52,020 nt of DNA from Bacteroidota bacterium (GTDB lineage: Bacteria; Bacteroidota; Bacteroidia; Chitinophagales; Chitinophagaceae). The translations under genes and the position numbers were made by a program. The notes below the pieces were generated by a model, which was given only the letters and a program-made list of their open reading frames with translations, searched no databases and was not told the DNA's origin. The DNA lies in assembly GCA_023415275.1 (NCBI GenBank), contig JAEZLJ010000027.1, forward strand, positions 1 through 52,020, in the 5' to 3' direction. Shown piece after piece: positions 33,407 through 42,031 of the stretch (position 1 is the stretch's first letter; each line of letters opens with the position of its first letter).

Positions 33407-33414
33407 CAAATGTA
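33407..33414 (-). promoter_or_regulatory. -7 promoter box of secreted hydrolase gene
   Basis: TACATTTG on the minus strand is a full TAnnTTTG match, 31 bp upstream of the ATG. No good -33 TTG is visible at the normal distance, where instead the 28-bp direct repeat begins. Confidence 0.5.
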
Positions 33415-33439
33415 TTTATGCTAATCTACGCTGCTTTTT
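33412..33439 (-). repeat. Direct repeat, copy 1 (upstream of hydrolase)
   Basis: 28 bp matching 34249-34276 at 25 positions. It lies 36-63 bp upstream of the hydrolase ATG, in the same orientation as copy 2 relative to the orphan gene. The shared 9-mer CTCGACAAT follows each copy (33477 and 34281). Confidence 0.6.
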
Positions 33440-33483
33440 GAACCACGTCAATAGGGACTTACTACTTTACTTTTTGCTCGACA

Positions 33484-33770
33484 ATGAGTCACCGCAGCAG
33501 TAGCTTATTTATTTATGCAATTCTGCGGGACTCATGGATTATAGTATTCCCGTTACTTCAATTCAGCCACAATCTTATGAACTCTACTGATTACGCTGTA
33601 ATGAATTGTTCGTCTTGTACTTTTTATAAAGGACAGCGGAACTATAAGTACCGGCTTGTATACTGCCATAGAAGAAAAGATGGTAAAAGGTTAGAGTAGG
33701 TGCAAGTAACTACAACGATGATTCCCGTGCTGGAATTTCTAAAGATTTAGTTACTGCTGCGGTGACTCAT
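33484..33770. mobile_element. MITE-like element with perfect 19-bp terminal inverted repeats
   Basis: ATGAGTCACCGCAGCAGTA at 33484-33502 is exactly complementary to 33752-33770, giving a 287-bp unit. A degenerate copy of the right end (CTGCGGGACTCAT) lies inside at 33523-33535. No transposase is encoded; a 71-codon ORF that starts in the left end looks spurious. A clear target duplication was not found: the flanks are CTCGACA and CGGGAAA. MITE is the best reading; a fixed regulatory inverted repeat is an alternative. Confidence 0.55.
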
Positions 33771-33834
33771 CGGGAAAAGAAATTAGAACTTCACCCGCAC
33801 TTTCACAAATCGCATGTTGGCTGTAGTGCTGCTT

Positions 33835-34227
33835 CTAATCAATTAGCGGGTCCTTGATTACAGGTGATTTCGATGATTTTTTTCGGTAGTTACCAAATGC
33901 AAAAACACCATGTCCCCAGCAAGTTCCAAAATCATAATTAGCTTTTTCTACAACGCCGCCCGCAGCGAAAAATTCTATTGATTTATCCGTGTCATTTGAG
34001 AACAAGTTTGGATTAATACAAGCAAAAGCAAATCTTTTGTCATAGGGAATGAGAAATTTAGAACCTCTTATTTCATTGCTAGGGTTTGGTTTCTCTCTGC
34101 CAATGAGTTCTGTTAGCTGATGTGTCTTCGGATGATTGCGTCGCTTTAAAAGCTCGCAAATGGCATCAAACCATTCCAAGTCGCTTTTACTCTCTAAATT
34201 ATTTCTCAGAGTTTCAGACTGTAACAT
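33835..34227 (-). CDS. Orphan protein of unknown function
   Basis: A 130-residue cytosolic protein with no motif I recognise. It has a charged helical N-terminus (LRNNLESKSDLEWFDAICELLKRRN) and a central part rich in aromatic residues and Gly (CWGHGVFAFGNY). The gene stands alone in a 1-kb accessory patch beside a MITE-like element and between the two copies of a 28-bp repeat, so it may have been acquired. Its upstream region holds repeat copy 2. Whether it is expressed cannot be judged. Confidence 0.55.
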   Translation of the reverse strand: MLQSETLRNNLESKSDLEWFDAICELLKRRNHPKTHQLTELIGREKPNPSNEIRGSKFLIPYDKRFAFACINPNLFSNDTDKSIEFFAAGGVVEKANYDFGTCWGHGVFAFGNYRKKSSKSPVIKDPLID

Positions 34228-34248
34228 TAAAATTGGTGCTAACAGTTA

Positions 34249-34276
34249 GTATTTGTGCTAATATACGCTGTTTTTT
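34249..34276 (-). repeat. Direct repeat, copy 2 (upstream of orphan gene)
   Basis: 25 of 28 positions match 33412-33439. It lies 22-49 bp upstream of the orphan gene's ATG. Next to it is the small palindrome CTAACAGTTAG (34240-34250). Confidence 0.6.
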
Positions 34277-34393
34277 TACCCTCGACAATATGTGATATCT
34301 CTTGTAAATGAGTCAGATAGAATAATAAACGCGGATTATCCTTTATAGCGCAAATACAACTTTCCACAATACTAATCCTTCAAGATTTAAAAC

Positions 34394-35620
34394 TTATGAC
34401 ACCGCAACTACCTTTTCTTTTCTAAGCACACTATAAGCAACTATAGCACTTCCCATTAGCAATATAGATCCCAATAAAAATGGAGCACCGGAGAAGTGAA
34501 TGGGTGCGCCGGGTTTGGTGAAATAGGCAAAGAGGTTGGTCATCACCAGTGGGCCAACAATGGAGGTGGCACTGATCATGCTGGTGAGGGCTCCTTGGAG
34601 CTCTCCCTGCTCTGTGCGCGGCACATGGCCGGCAAGAATAGCCTGCAGCGCCGGCCCGGCAATTCCTCCCAGGCAATAAGGTATCATGAATACAAACATC
34701 ATCCAGCTTTTATCGGCAAAAGCAAAAGCCAGCATACCCAGGGAATAAATAGCCAACCCGATGTAAACGCTTTTTTCATTCCCCAGTTTTGGGTTGATGT
34801 ACCGTATTAATCCTCCCTGAACGATCATGGTCATAATACCAACCACACCGAGCGAGAGACCCAGCATTTGTTCTGACCAGTTGAAACGCTCCAGGTTGAT
34901 AAAGGTCCAGGTGCTTTGCAAGGCATGGGCAGCTATATATACCAATACCAGTGACCATATCAAACTCAGGACTGATGGATATTTCTTCAGGTGCATTAAT
35001 GAACCTAAAGGGTTGGCCCTTTCCCATTCAAAATTCCTGCGGTTTTCTTTGGATAGGGACTCCGGAAGTACGAAATATCCATAGGCAGCATTGAGTAATG
35101 AAAAGCCTGCAGCAACAAGGAAAGGTACCCGGATACCATAATGAGCCAGCAATCCACCCATGGAAGGGCCAATGATAAAGCCAAGGCCAAAAGCAGCACC
35201 CAGGAGTCCAAAGTTTTGCGCCCTGTTTTCAGCTGTACTCACATCTGCAATGTAGGCGGAAGCAGTAGTGAAACTAGCGCCAGTGATACCGGCAATGACC
35301 CTGCCCAGGAATAGCCACCAGATGGTAGGCGCAAAAGCAAGGAAAAGATAGTCTATGCCAAATCCAAATAGTGATAGTAACAATACTGGCCGACGGCCAT
35401 ATTTATCACTTAATCCCCCAATGATAGGCGCACAAAAAAACTGCATGATGGCATAGGCGAAGGTGAGCCATCCACCCCATTGAGAGGCCTGGCTGATGGT
35501 GCCACCTGTCAGTTGTTCTATGAGTTTGGGTAAAACAGGAATGATCAATCCAAGGCCCGTTACATCTATCAGCAACGTTATAAAAATAAAACGCATTGCG
35601 GCCTTGCGGGATGGCGCCAT
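34394..35620 (-). CDS. MFS drug efflux pump of the Tet (TetA) type
   Basis: A 408-residue, 12-TM inner-membrane transporter of the major facilitator superfamily. Its first helix has LLIDVTGLGLIIPVLP with Asp19, the position needed in TetA-type proton/drug antiporters, and loop 2-3 carries motif A GGLSDKYGRRPVL (68-80). TM4-TM5 hold GRVIAGITGASF and LGFIIGPSMGG. This is the profile of the TCR/Tet family, but many chromosomal members are not tetracycline-resistance determinants. It is probably a proton-driven exporter of small hydrophobic compounds. There is a near-consensus -7 box (CAACTTTG at 35641-35648). No regulator gene adjoins it. Confidence 0.92.
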   Translation of the reverse strand: MAPSRKAAMRFIFITLLIDVTGLGLIIPVLPKLIEQLTGGTISQASQWGGWLTFAYAIMQFFCAPIIGGLSDKYGRRPVLLLSLFGFGIDYLFLAFAPTIWWLFLGRVIAGITGASFTTASAYIADVSTAENRAQNFGLLGAAFGLGFIIGPSMGGLLAHYGIRVPFLVAAGFSLLNAAYGYFVLPESLSKENRRNFEWERANPLGSLMHLKKYPSVLSLIWSLVLVYIAAHALQSTWTFINLERFNWSEQMLGLSLGVVGIMTMIVQGGLIRYINPKLGNEKSVYIGLAIYSLGMLAFAFADKSWMMFVFMIPYCLGGIAGPALQAILAGHVPRTEQGELQGALTSMISATSIVGPLVMTNLFAYFTKPGAPIHFSGAPFLLGSILLMGSAIVAYSVLRKEKVVAVS

Positions 35621-35835
35621 ATAGTATAATTAAGAGGATGCAAAGTTGGGTCTTTTGCGCTAAACGGCGAATGAAGGGACAGGTATTCATTTTAAAATTC
35701 GGCAAATAGAAGGCTTTCGCCGGTAAATGAGAAGCATGTAGCAATAAGTGGCCTGTCTATAGGCAGGAGGTATTTGCTGCTGATGGGTAGATTCCCATTG
35801 GACAGTATTCCTTAACTTGATCGCAAATTCACTGC

Positions 35836-37032
35836 ATGATACCGGCTATCAGAAAAGGCTATAATGAACACTTCACGCAAGAAAAGTATGAAGCTTACCT
35901 GGCAGACCTGGGGAATATCTACCCGGGACATTTGGAATTCAGGATTGCAGAAACACCTGTCTTCATTCCAAAGGAATTTACAGAGAAAATGCTTTCTGCC
36001 TGTGAAAGCATCATTGATGTAATTACAAAGCCCGGCTACCTGCAGCAAAGTGAAAACGCCATCCCTCCTTCCCTAAACGTTCCTAACGAGGACCAGCATC
36101 CGCAATTTATAGCCTTTGATTTTGGTATTTGTTTTAATGAGCAAGGCGAATTAGTGCCTCAACTCATAGAGATGCAGGGTTTCCCTTCCCTATTTGCCTG
36201 GCAGGTATTTATTGCAGACATGCATCATAAACATTTTGGATGGCCAAAAGGCTTTAGCCCATATCTCCATGGCCTGGACAGGGAAAGCTACCTGGCCCTA
36301 TTAAAAAAGATCATCCTGGAAGACACCCCGGCAGAGAATGTGATATTACTGGAAATATTGCCACACCAACAGAAGACCCGGGTTGACTTTTATGCCACAA
36401 AAGAACTGCTAGGCATTGAAACCGTTTGCATAACTGAATTGATAAAGGAAGGCAGGCAATTATTTTATTTACGTAATGGTGAAAAGACGGCTATCAAAAG
36501 AATTTACAACCGGGTGATCTTTGATGACCTTTTCCAGCAGTCTCCCGAGATACAGGAGAAGGGAAAGATATTCCAGGAAAATTTGGACGTGACCTGGGTA
36601 CCTCACCCCAATTGGTTTTACAGGTTGAGCAAATACACTTTGCCATTCATTGACAATCCTTATGTTCCGCACACCCAATTTTTGGATAAGATGGATGACC
36701 TGCCCTCAGACCTTGAAAACTACGTTGTAAAGCCTTTGTTCTCCTTTGCAGGGCAAGGGGTGATCATTGATGTAACAGAACAGGATATCAGGAATATCAA
36801 GGACCCTGAGAACTGGATCATTCAGCAAAAGGTAAATTATGCACCTGTTATTGAAACGCCTGGTGAAAACGCAAAGGCAGAGATACGCATTTTTTACTTC
36901 TGGGAGGCTGGTGCAGCAAGACCCCTGGCGGCCAATAACCTGGCAAGATTGAGTAAGGGAAAGATGGTGGGCGTACGATACAACCAGGATAAGGATTGGG
37001 TGGGCGGTAGCTTTTGCCTGTTTGAAAGGTAA
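35836..37032 (+). CDS. ATP-grasp family protein (glutathionylspermidine-synthase-like)
   Basis: A 398-residue cytosolic protein of the ATP-grasp type, different from the one at 15926. The N-terminal part has FIAFDFGICF and PQLIEMQGFPS (91-118), an arrangement seen in circularly permuted ATP-grasp enzymes. The C-terminal part has VVKPLFSFAGQGV (297-309; Lys299 and Gly loop) and WIIQQKV (327-333), followed by ARPLAANNLARLS. The fold implies ATP-dependent joining of a carboxylate to an amine. It stands as a single gene between the MFS pump and a small outer-membrane protein. Substrates are unknown; I assign the fold with more confidence than the reaction. Confidence 0.75.
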   Translation: MIPAIRKGYNEHFTQEKYEAYLADLGNIYPGHLEFRIAETPVFIPKEFTEKMLSACESIIDVITKPGYLQQSENAIPPSLNVPNEDQHPQFIAFDFGICFNEQGELVPQLIEMQGFPSLFAWQVFIADMHHKHFGWPKGFSPYLHGLDRESYLALLKKIILEDTPAENVILLEILPHQQKTRVDFYATKELLGIETVCITELIKEGRQLFYLRNGEKTAIKRIYNRVIFDDLFQQSPEIQEKGKIFQENLDVTWVPHPNWFYRLSKYTLPFIDNPYVPHTQFLDKMDDLPSDLENYVVKPLFSFAGQGVIIDVTEQDIRNIKDPENWIIQQKVNYAPVIETPGENAKAEIRIFYFWEAGAARPLAANNLARLSKGKMVGVRYNQDKDWVGGSFCLFER

Positions 37033-37095
37033 CGGATGACACCCAGAGAATCAATGTAAAAATGGTTCAATAAAAACTAATAGCAGTATAGGAAA

Positions 37096-37887
37096 ATGAG
37101 AAAAATACTTTTGGCCGGATCTATATTATTTGCAGGCGTTGCCAACGGCCAGTTAACGGAAACTATAGAAACTGATCGGCCTGACCAGACAGAAAGTCCG
37201 TATACTGTTCCTAAAAAATGGTTTCAATCTGAGACCGGGTTCAATAAAGAGAACGAAAAAGATGGTAGCAAAACCTTTATACATCCCACCATATTGAACA
37301 AATATGGCATCAGTAAAAGGATTGAATTGCGACTGATCACTGAATATATTACGGTTCAATCACCTCTTATCATTCCTTTTGGAAACCGGACTGTAACCGG
37401 CCTGCAACCTATACAGGTTGGTGGCAAGATCGCTCTGTGGGAAGAAAGGGGTTTGGTACCTAAAACTTCCCTGATAGCCCATACCTCCATTCCGAAAGTA
37501 GCTTACAAAGAATTCAGGCAACCAAAATGGGGTCCCAACTTCAGGTTCACCATGCAAAACAGTTTATCAGAGCATATTTCCCTGGGCTATAATATCGGTA
37601 TGGAATGGGATGGGGAGGAAAACAGTTCACCCAGTTATATTTACACCTTGGCGCCTGGATTTAGTCTTGGTGACAAATGGTATGCTTACGTTGAACTATT
37701 TGGGTTTCTGAATGCAGATAACCATCCTCAGCACAGCGCTGATGGAGGCATTGCCTATAACTTTTCAAATAATGTGAAGGCTGATATTTCCGGCGGGTTT
37801 GGAATTACAAAGAATACCACACTTAAAAACTATATGGCGGTAGGCTTTTCATTCCGTCTTCCCGTTGGGAAAACTGCGCAGCAGTAA
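37096..37887 (+). CDS. Outer-membrane transporter-like beta-barrel (MetA-pathway type)
   Basis: The 263-residue protein has a short signal peptide (to about residue 18, ANG) and begins IETDRPDQTESPYTVPKKWFQSETG, the typical start of the PF13557 (MetA-pathway of phenol degradation/transporter) barrel. It continues as alternating beta strands and ends FSFRLPVG plus a polar tail. Such proteins sit in the outer membrane, and the substrate is rarely known. It follows the ATP-grasp gene by 63 bp on the same strand and shares a bidirectional terminator with the convergent HMA gene. Confidence 0.82.
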   Translation: MRKILLAGSILFAGVANGQLTETIETDRPDQTESPYTVPKKWFQSETGFNKENEKDGSKTFIHPTILNKYGISKRIELRLITEYITVQSPLIIPFGNRTVTGLQPIQVGGKIALWEERGLVPKTSLIAHTSIPKVAYKEFRQPKWGPNFRFTMQNSLSEHISLGYNIGMEWDGEENSSPSYIYTLAPGFSLGDKWYAYVELFGFLNADNHPQHSADGGIAYNFSNNVKADISGGFGITKNTTLKNYMAVGFSFRLPVGKTAQQ

Positions 37888-37903
37888 TTGGATTTGCTTA
37901 CAT

Positions 37904-37940
37904 AAAAAGAAGCCCCGCAAATGTTGCAGGGCTTCTTTTT
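37904..37940. terminator. Bidirectional terminator between convergent genes
   Basis: AAAAAGAAGCCC (37904-37915) pairs with GGGCTTCTTTTT (37929-37940), and CGCAA with TTGCA inside it (one mismatch). A/T runs at both ends make it suitable for both the outer-membrane barrel gene and the HMA gene. Confidence 0.9.
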
Positions 37941-37945
37941 ATTTA

Positions 37946-38416
37946 TCAGGATTTTTTACAACAGGCTTTGGTGTCACAACCGCTGTTCTTGCAACAACTC
38001 ATATCTTTTTCGCACTTGCCATCTTTCATGCATTTGGCATCGGCGCATTTTTTATCATCACAGCAGCTTGTAGAAGCTGTAGCTGCAGTTCTTTCATACT
38101 GGCAGCATCCGTCAAGATTATTGTAATCTTCATCAGTAGCTTTAAAACCAGGTGTATCATAACCTGCCTTGGCTACTGCCTGCTGGATCTTGGCTGTATT
38201 GGAAGAAGTGCTATTATATTTTACAGTCAGTACCTTAGAGTCTACATCCCACACAGCATAACTGGCACCGGCAGCTTTAGCGGCCTTTTCGATTTTCTTT
38301 TTGCAGGTACCGCATTCACCCGAAACAGAGAACTTCTCGGATTTGGTTTGTGCTACTGCCATGAAAGAAAAACAAAGGAATAAGAAAGAAAGTATTAAGA
38401 ATTTATGCGCTTTCAT
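37946..38416 (-). CDS. Exported heavy-metal-associated (HMA) protein with Cys-rich tail
   Basis: The 156-residue protein has a signal peptide (residues 1-22, ending VAQ). An HMA-like ferredoxin fold (about 28-95) has a CxxC pair Cys35 and Cys38 (SGECGTCKK), close to the usual GMTCxxC copper site. A tail of about 50 residues (103-156) is packed with CC, CxC and CxxxC pairs. It should bind soft metals in the periplasm. It lies 72 bp downstream of the HYC_CC_PP gene on the same strand and probably shares its transcript. Confidence 0.87.
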   Translation of the reverse strand: MKAHKFLILSFLFLCFSFMAVAQTKSEKFSVSGECGTCKKKIEKAAKAAGASYAVWDVDSKVLTVKYNSTSSNTAKIQQAVAKAGYDTPGFKATDEDYNNLDGCCQYERTAATASTSCCDDKKCADAKCMKDGKCEKDMSCCKNSGCDTKACCKKS

Positions 38417-38488
38417 TTTGATTGATTTTAATAGTATAATAAGTTTTGTTTGTAAAAGATAACCAGGTTGGAATTCTATAACTCAATC

Positions 38489-38869
38489 TTAAATACGAAA
38501 AACGCAATTGGTAAGATAGGTATCCTGTTTTTTAAGAGGTGGACCATGAGCTATGGGATCATTAGCCTGGAGCACCTGGAAGTTTCGGATCAATACATAA
38601 TCATAATCTGTTGCCAACGAAGGGGCAAGAGATGGGATCTCAATTGTGGTATTGGTATTTAGGTGGGAAGACTGAATCTTAACAACTTTGACATCATCCC
38701 AGCAGCAATGCCCATCTTTATGCATGCCACACCTGTCACAATTATCTGAAGTGCTGTGGCCTAGCTCCACGGAGTTTATCTTATCCATACAGTAATGAAG
38801 GCTCACCACAAACCCGGTGCTCATTACAGCATACACAACAAGCACTATGGTGGCGACGAACTTTTTCAT
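38489..38869 (-). CDS. HYC_CC_PP family protein
   Basis: A 126-residue membrane-anchored or exported protein. After a hydrophobic N-terminal segment (residues 5-22) come HYC (25-27), a Cys-rich stretch with CC (55-56), and HGPP (108-111), the three marks that give this Bacteroidota family its name. The Cys and His spacing suggests metal binding, but the function is not established. It is the first gene of a probable two-gene unit with the HMA protein. A -7-like TATCTTTA lies about 8 bp upstream. Confidence 0.87.
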   Translation of the reverse strand: MKKFVATIVLVVYAVMSTGFVVSLHYCMDKINSVELGHSTSDNCDRCGMHKDGHCCWDDVKVVKIQSSHLNTNTTIEIPSLAPSLATDYDYVLIRNFQVLQANDPIAHGPPLKKQDTYLTNCVFRI

Positions 38870-38971
38870 TACTATCGTAAAGATAATTTAGCCATTTGAA
38901 AACTGGAAACCCCGAAAGGTTAAAACTGTTGTTGGTAATTCTGGCTTATCAATTTTATAACGCTATGAAAA

Positions 38972-41029
38972 TCAATTAATAAAACTCCAATAAATACCAA
39001 AACGGGTAATCATGCCAGGAGTAGGATAGCCTGGGGCAGCAAAGTCGTTATTGGTAAAGCCAAATCCATTTTCAGTGGATGCCGTATTAAGGTTCTCAAA
39101 ACGAAGAAATGCCTTAAAACTCCTGATACGGAAATTGAGATAGAGATCGATCCTGGGATTGCTATCAATGGTGACAGAATCCTGGTAAAAAAACTGGCCC
39201 AATACAGGCGAATAATTATCCGCCTTATAAGGAGTATGGTATCGCACTTCTGTACCAAAGGCTATATTAAGATGTGGAAAGCCAAGGGTACCCTCATACC
39301 CAAACAAATTGCGTGTATAAACAGTTGGGAAATGGATATCAGCAGCACCAGTTTTTTGCTGCACATAAACCTGGGCATGCCATTTCCAGCGCCTGCCGAT
39401 ATTGAAAGTTTTTGCAGCGTTGATACGCAACACATTGAAGAGCGTAGCTTCCTGCTGCAGTTTATAAAAGTCAGTGATGTACAGGTAATTACTGATCAGG
39501 TAGTAATCTGCACTCAGATGTATGCGAAGCTTTGGCTGGTAAACAGCCCCAAAGAAGTGTAAAGTATTTTCTTTGTTGAATGATTTGGCAGGATCATCCA
39601 GGTAAAAATTACTGGAACCATTATAAATGAAAGGTGGTGTGCGGTTTACGTTTTCAAACCCAACCTGCAGGCTGCCCACATTAGGACTGATCAATCTTTG
39701 CAGACTCACGTAAGCGTGGTAGTCGCCCGCATTATAACCATTGAACCACAATTTCCCAAACGCTGCGATATCCCATTTCTGGTTCTTAGTTGTATTCCGG
39801 TACTCCCCATGCCCCATCACATTGTACAATGACCTGGATCTTTTAACCTCTCCGTTCAGCAATTGTAGTTCAGCCCCAACCTTAATAAACTGTTGCAGGT
39901 TCTTAACATCAGGAAACTGGTAAATGGAAAAATCGTTTGTAAGCTCACGCCACTGGTCCTGGAACTTTATAAAGCTATCCCTGGTAGGAAAAATAATATT
40001 ATACCTGCTGGCATAGTAGGCAGAGTCCGGGCTATTTTGTTGATCGGCAGAAGAAACAGGAAGGTCCTGGAAGATGTACCGGTATTTTCCATAGTTTATA
40101 GTGTGTTCAAAACGAACACGGGGAAAGAACAATGGAATAACAGTGGAATCAGTGACTAAAGAATCTTTCTTTCCAAAATCATATTGCTGTCTTAATAAGA
40201 AGTTGGTTTCATTGTACCTGTTTCCAGTATAGATAGTTGTATTAAAGAAGTTGGTGGCAAAGCGAGGATCTCCACCTATAAATGTTTTGATCGTATATCT
40301 ATCTGCAGAATAAATAGGGTCGTGCAGATCGTTAACATTCTGGAGACCACCACTTTCCTGGGATTGGAGCTTGTTGGATACTATTACGAAATAGTTATTG
40401 TACCTCTTGGAAGGGGCCTGGTACCAGGAGGTGAATTGATAGCTGTTATGATTGGTCTTTTGATTGCGGAAGGTGCCGGGTGCACCAATCATGCGGTATT
40501 GAAAACTGGCACTCCAATAAGGTTTAAGGTTCTGGGCCAGCAATAATTCTATGATCTGTTCTGCGCGGGTGGCAATGTTATAGGAAAGCTGGGTATATGG
40601 TTTGGTAGTATTGTACAAACTGGCTGTTTCCACCTTGAATTTATAGACATCAAATGCATGAAATCCAGGATCGAAGCCTGCCCGCAAATTGGGCGCATAT
40701 AAAATGGACCGGGTGGCGGTACCCGTATTGCCAAGATTGATATGTGTAGCCGGTACCGGGTAATAATTACTGTAATCAAGGATAGAAGAATCAAGGTGCC
40801 GGGGCCGGCTGGAGTCAAGGTAATAATATCTCAGCGTAAGATGTTCCTCGTCTTTACTCCTGCTACGAAGGCTGTCACCACCTGGCCCACCAGAGGCCCC
40901 GGTGTTTGAAATGCTGCCAATGCGCCTGGTAATACCTTCCAGGGCACTGGGTCTTTGTGCCTTCACCTCCATGTATGAGAGAGCCACCAGGAACAAAAAC
41001 AAAACTTTATAAGCTACTGCCGTTTTCAA
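38972..41029 (-). CDS. Porin_10-type putative outer-membrane porin
   Basis: A 685-residue protein with a signal peptide (about residues 1-24), a low-complexity Gly/Ser linker (about 40-60), and a long beta-strand-rich barrel beginning with YYYLD and SNYYPVPATHINLGNTGTA and ending in an aromatic/hydrophobic strand (RFGIYWSFIN). This agrees with the Porin_10 family of Bacteroidota. It sits 9 bp downstream of punA on the same strand, a pairing I recall as common in the phylum, so they are co-transcribed. Transported substrates are unknown. Confidence 0.85.
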   Translation of the reverse strand: MKTAVAYKVLFLFLVALSYMEVKAQRPSALEGITRRIGSISNTGASGGPGGDSLRSRSKDEEHLTLRYYYLDSSRPRHLDSSILDYSNYYPVPATHINLGNTGTATRSILYAPNLRAGFDPGFHAFDVYKFKVETASLYNTTKPYTQLSYNIATRAEQIIELLLAQNLKPYWSASFQYRMIGAPGTFRNQKTNHNSYQFTSWYQAPSKRYNNYFVIVSNKLQSQESGGLQNVNDLHDPIYSADRYTIKTFIGGDPRFATNFFNTTIYTGNRYNETNFLLRQQYDFGKKDSLVTDSTVIPLFFPRVRFEHTINYGKYRYIFQDLPVSSADQQNSPDSAYYASRYNIIFPTRDSFIKFQDQWRELTNDFSIYQFPDVKNLQQFIKVGAELQLLNGEVKRSRSLYNVMGHGEYRNTTKNQKWDIAAFGKLWFNGYNAGDYHAYVSLQRLISPNVGSLQVGFENVNRTPPFIYNGSSNFYLDDPAKSFNKENTLHFFGAVYQPKLRIHLSADYYLISNYLYITDFYKLQQEATLFNVLRINAAKTFNIGRRWKWHAQVYVQQKTGAADIHFPTVYTRNLFGYEGTLGFPHLNIAFGTEVRYHTPYKADNYSPVLGQFFYQDSVTIDSNPRIDLYLNFRIRSFKAFLRFENLNTASTENGFGFTNNDFAAPGYPTPGMITRFGIYWSFIN

Positions 41030-41038
41030 GTTATTATA

Positions 41039-41860
41039 TTAATCTATAGAAGCGATCAAAGCTTTGAAAAGCGCAGAAAATTTTGGTTCAGCCTCTTTGG
41101 CTGCCTGCAGCACTTCCTCATGCGTAATAATATTGTCCTCTTCGCGTATGCCTATATCCGTTATAACACTCATGGCGAAAACATCCATGCCGGCATGGAC
41201 AGCCGCTATCACTTCCTGTACTGTACTCATGCCTACCGCATCACCGCCCAATATATGGATCATTTTATATTCAGAACGCGTCTCAAAGGTTGGACCTGTC
41301 ACTCCAAAATAAACGCCTTCCTGCACTTTAATATTAAGTTCCCCTGCCAGCTGCCTGGCTTTAGAGACCAATGATCTTTTATAAGGCTCACTCATATCAG
41401 GGAAGCGCGGTCCGAGCCTGTCATCATTTTCACCGATCAAAGGATTCCTTGCCGCAAAGCTGATATGATCTGTAATGATCATGAGGTCACCCACTTTAAA
41501 AGAAGGATTCACTCCACCTGCCGCATTCGAAATAAAGAGTGTTTGCACGCCTAACTGTTTCAATACACGGATGGGGAAAACTACATCCAGGACATCATAC
41601 CCTTCGTAAAAATGGAATCTTCCGGCCATAGCAATCACTGGTTTGCCTGCTATTGATCCAAAGATCAGCTTTCCATGGTGTCCCTTTACAGTAGAAACAG
41701 GGAAGTGAGGGATATCCTTGTATTCTATTTCCGTATCTACCTGTAATTCCTGTACGAAATCTCCTAAACCGCTACCCAGCACTACCGCTGATGTAGCTTT
41801 AGCTCCATTGTATTGTTGAAGAAAGCTGGCTGCTTCTACAATCTTATCAAAATGATTCAT
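41039..41860 (-). CDS. punA: Purine nucleoside phosphorylase
   Basis: This cytosolic salvage enzyme splits purine nucleosides with phosphate into base and ribose 1-phosphate. The 273-residue length fits the trimeric class. Landmarks are LGSGLGDF (28-35, phosphate-binding), the GRFHFYEGY segment with His and Glu, FISNAAGGVN, and TGPTFETRSEY. Glu in the FETR motif and Asn near GG support binding of the purine base. The gene has a strong -7 box only 6 nt before the ATG, so it is probably nearly leaderless. It leads the porin operon. Confidence 0.95.
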   Translation of the reverse strand: MNHFDKIVEAASFLQQYNGAKATSAVVLGSGLGDFVQELQVDTEIEYKDIPHFPVSTVKGHHGKLIFGSIAGKPVIAMAGRFHFYEGYDVLDVVFPIRVLKQLGVQTLFISNAAGGVNPSFKVGDLMIITDHISFAARNPLIGENDDRLGPRFPDMSEPYKRSLVSKARQLAGELNIKVQEGVYFGVTGPTFETRSEYKMIHILGGDAVGMSTVQEVIAAVHAGMDVFAMSVITDIGIREEDNIITHEEVLQAAKEAEPKFSALFKALIASID

Positions 41861-41865
41861 TCAGG

Positions 41866-41873
41866 CAAAGATA
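41866..41873 (-). promoter_or_regulatory. -7 promoter box of punA
   Basis: TATCTTTG on the minus strand is a full TAnnTTTG match ending 6 nt before the ATG. I did not find a TTG at the usual -33 distance. The implied 5' leader is only a few nucleotides. Confidence 0.55.
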
Positions 41874-42031
41874 GCCGTAGGATGTGAAAATGAATTCTTA
41901 TTAAGAACACAATATTCAGCGTAAAAGGATTAGTAATACAACCCTGGCAGTAAGTAAACTAACTGTGATGGATGCAGTTCAATGAATTGGAAGAACGATA
42001 GCTAATGCTACGTTTAAATGATTGCTATCCA

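Noticed and set aside
33484..33699. 71-codon ORF beginning at the left end of the MITE-like element
   Set aside because: Its ATG is part of the inverted repeat and the product has no transposase or other known feature.
34394..35620. Calling the MFS pump a tetracycline-resistance gene
   Set aside because: Tet-type motifs occur in many chromosomal pumps of other specificity; there is no tetR neighbour or mobile context.
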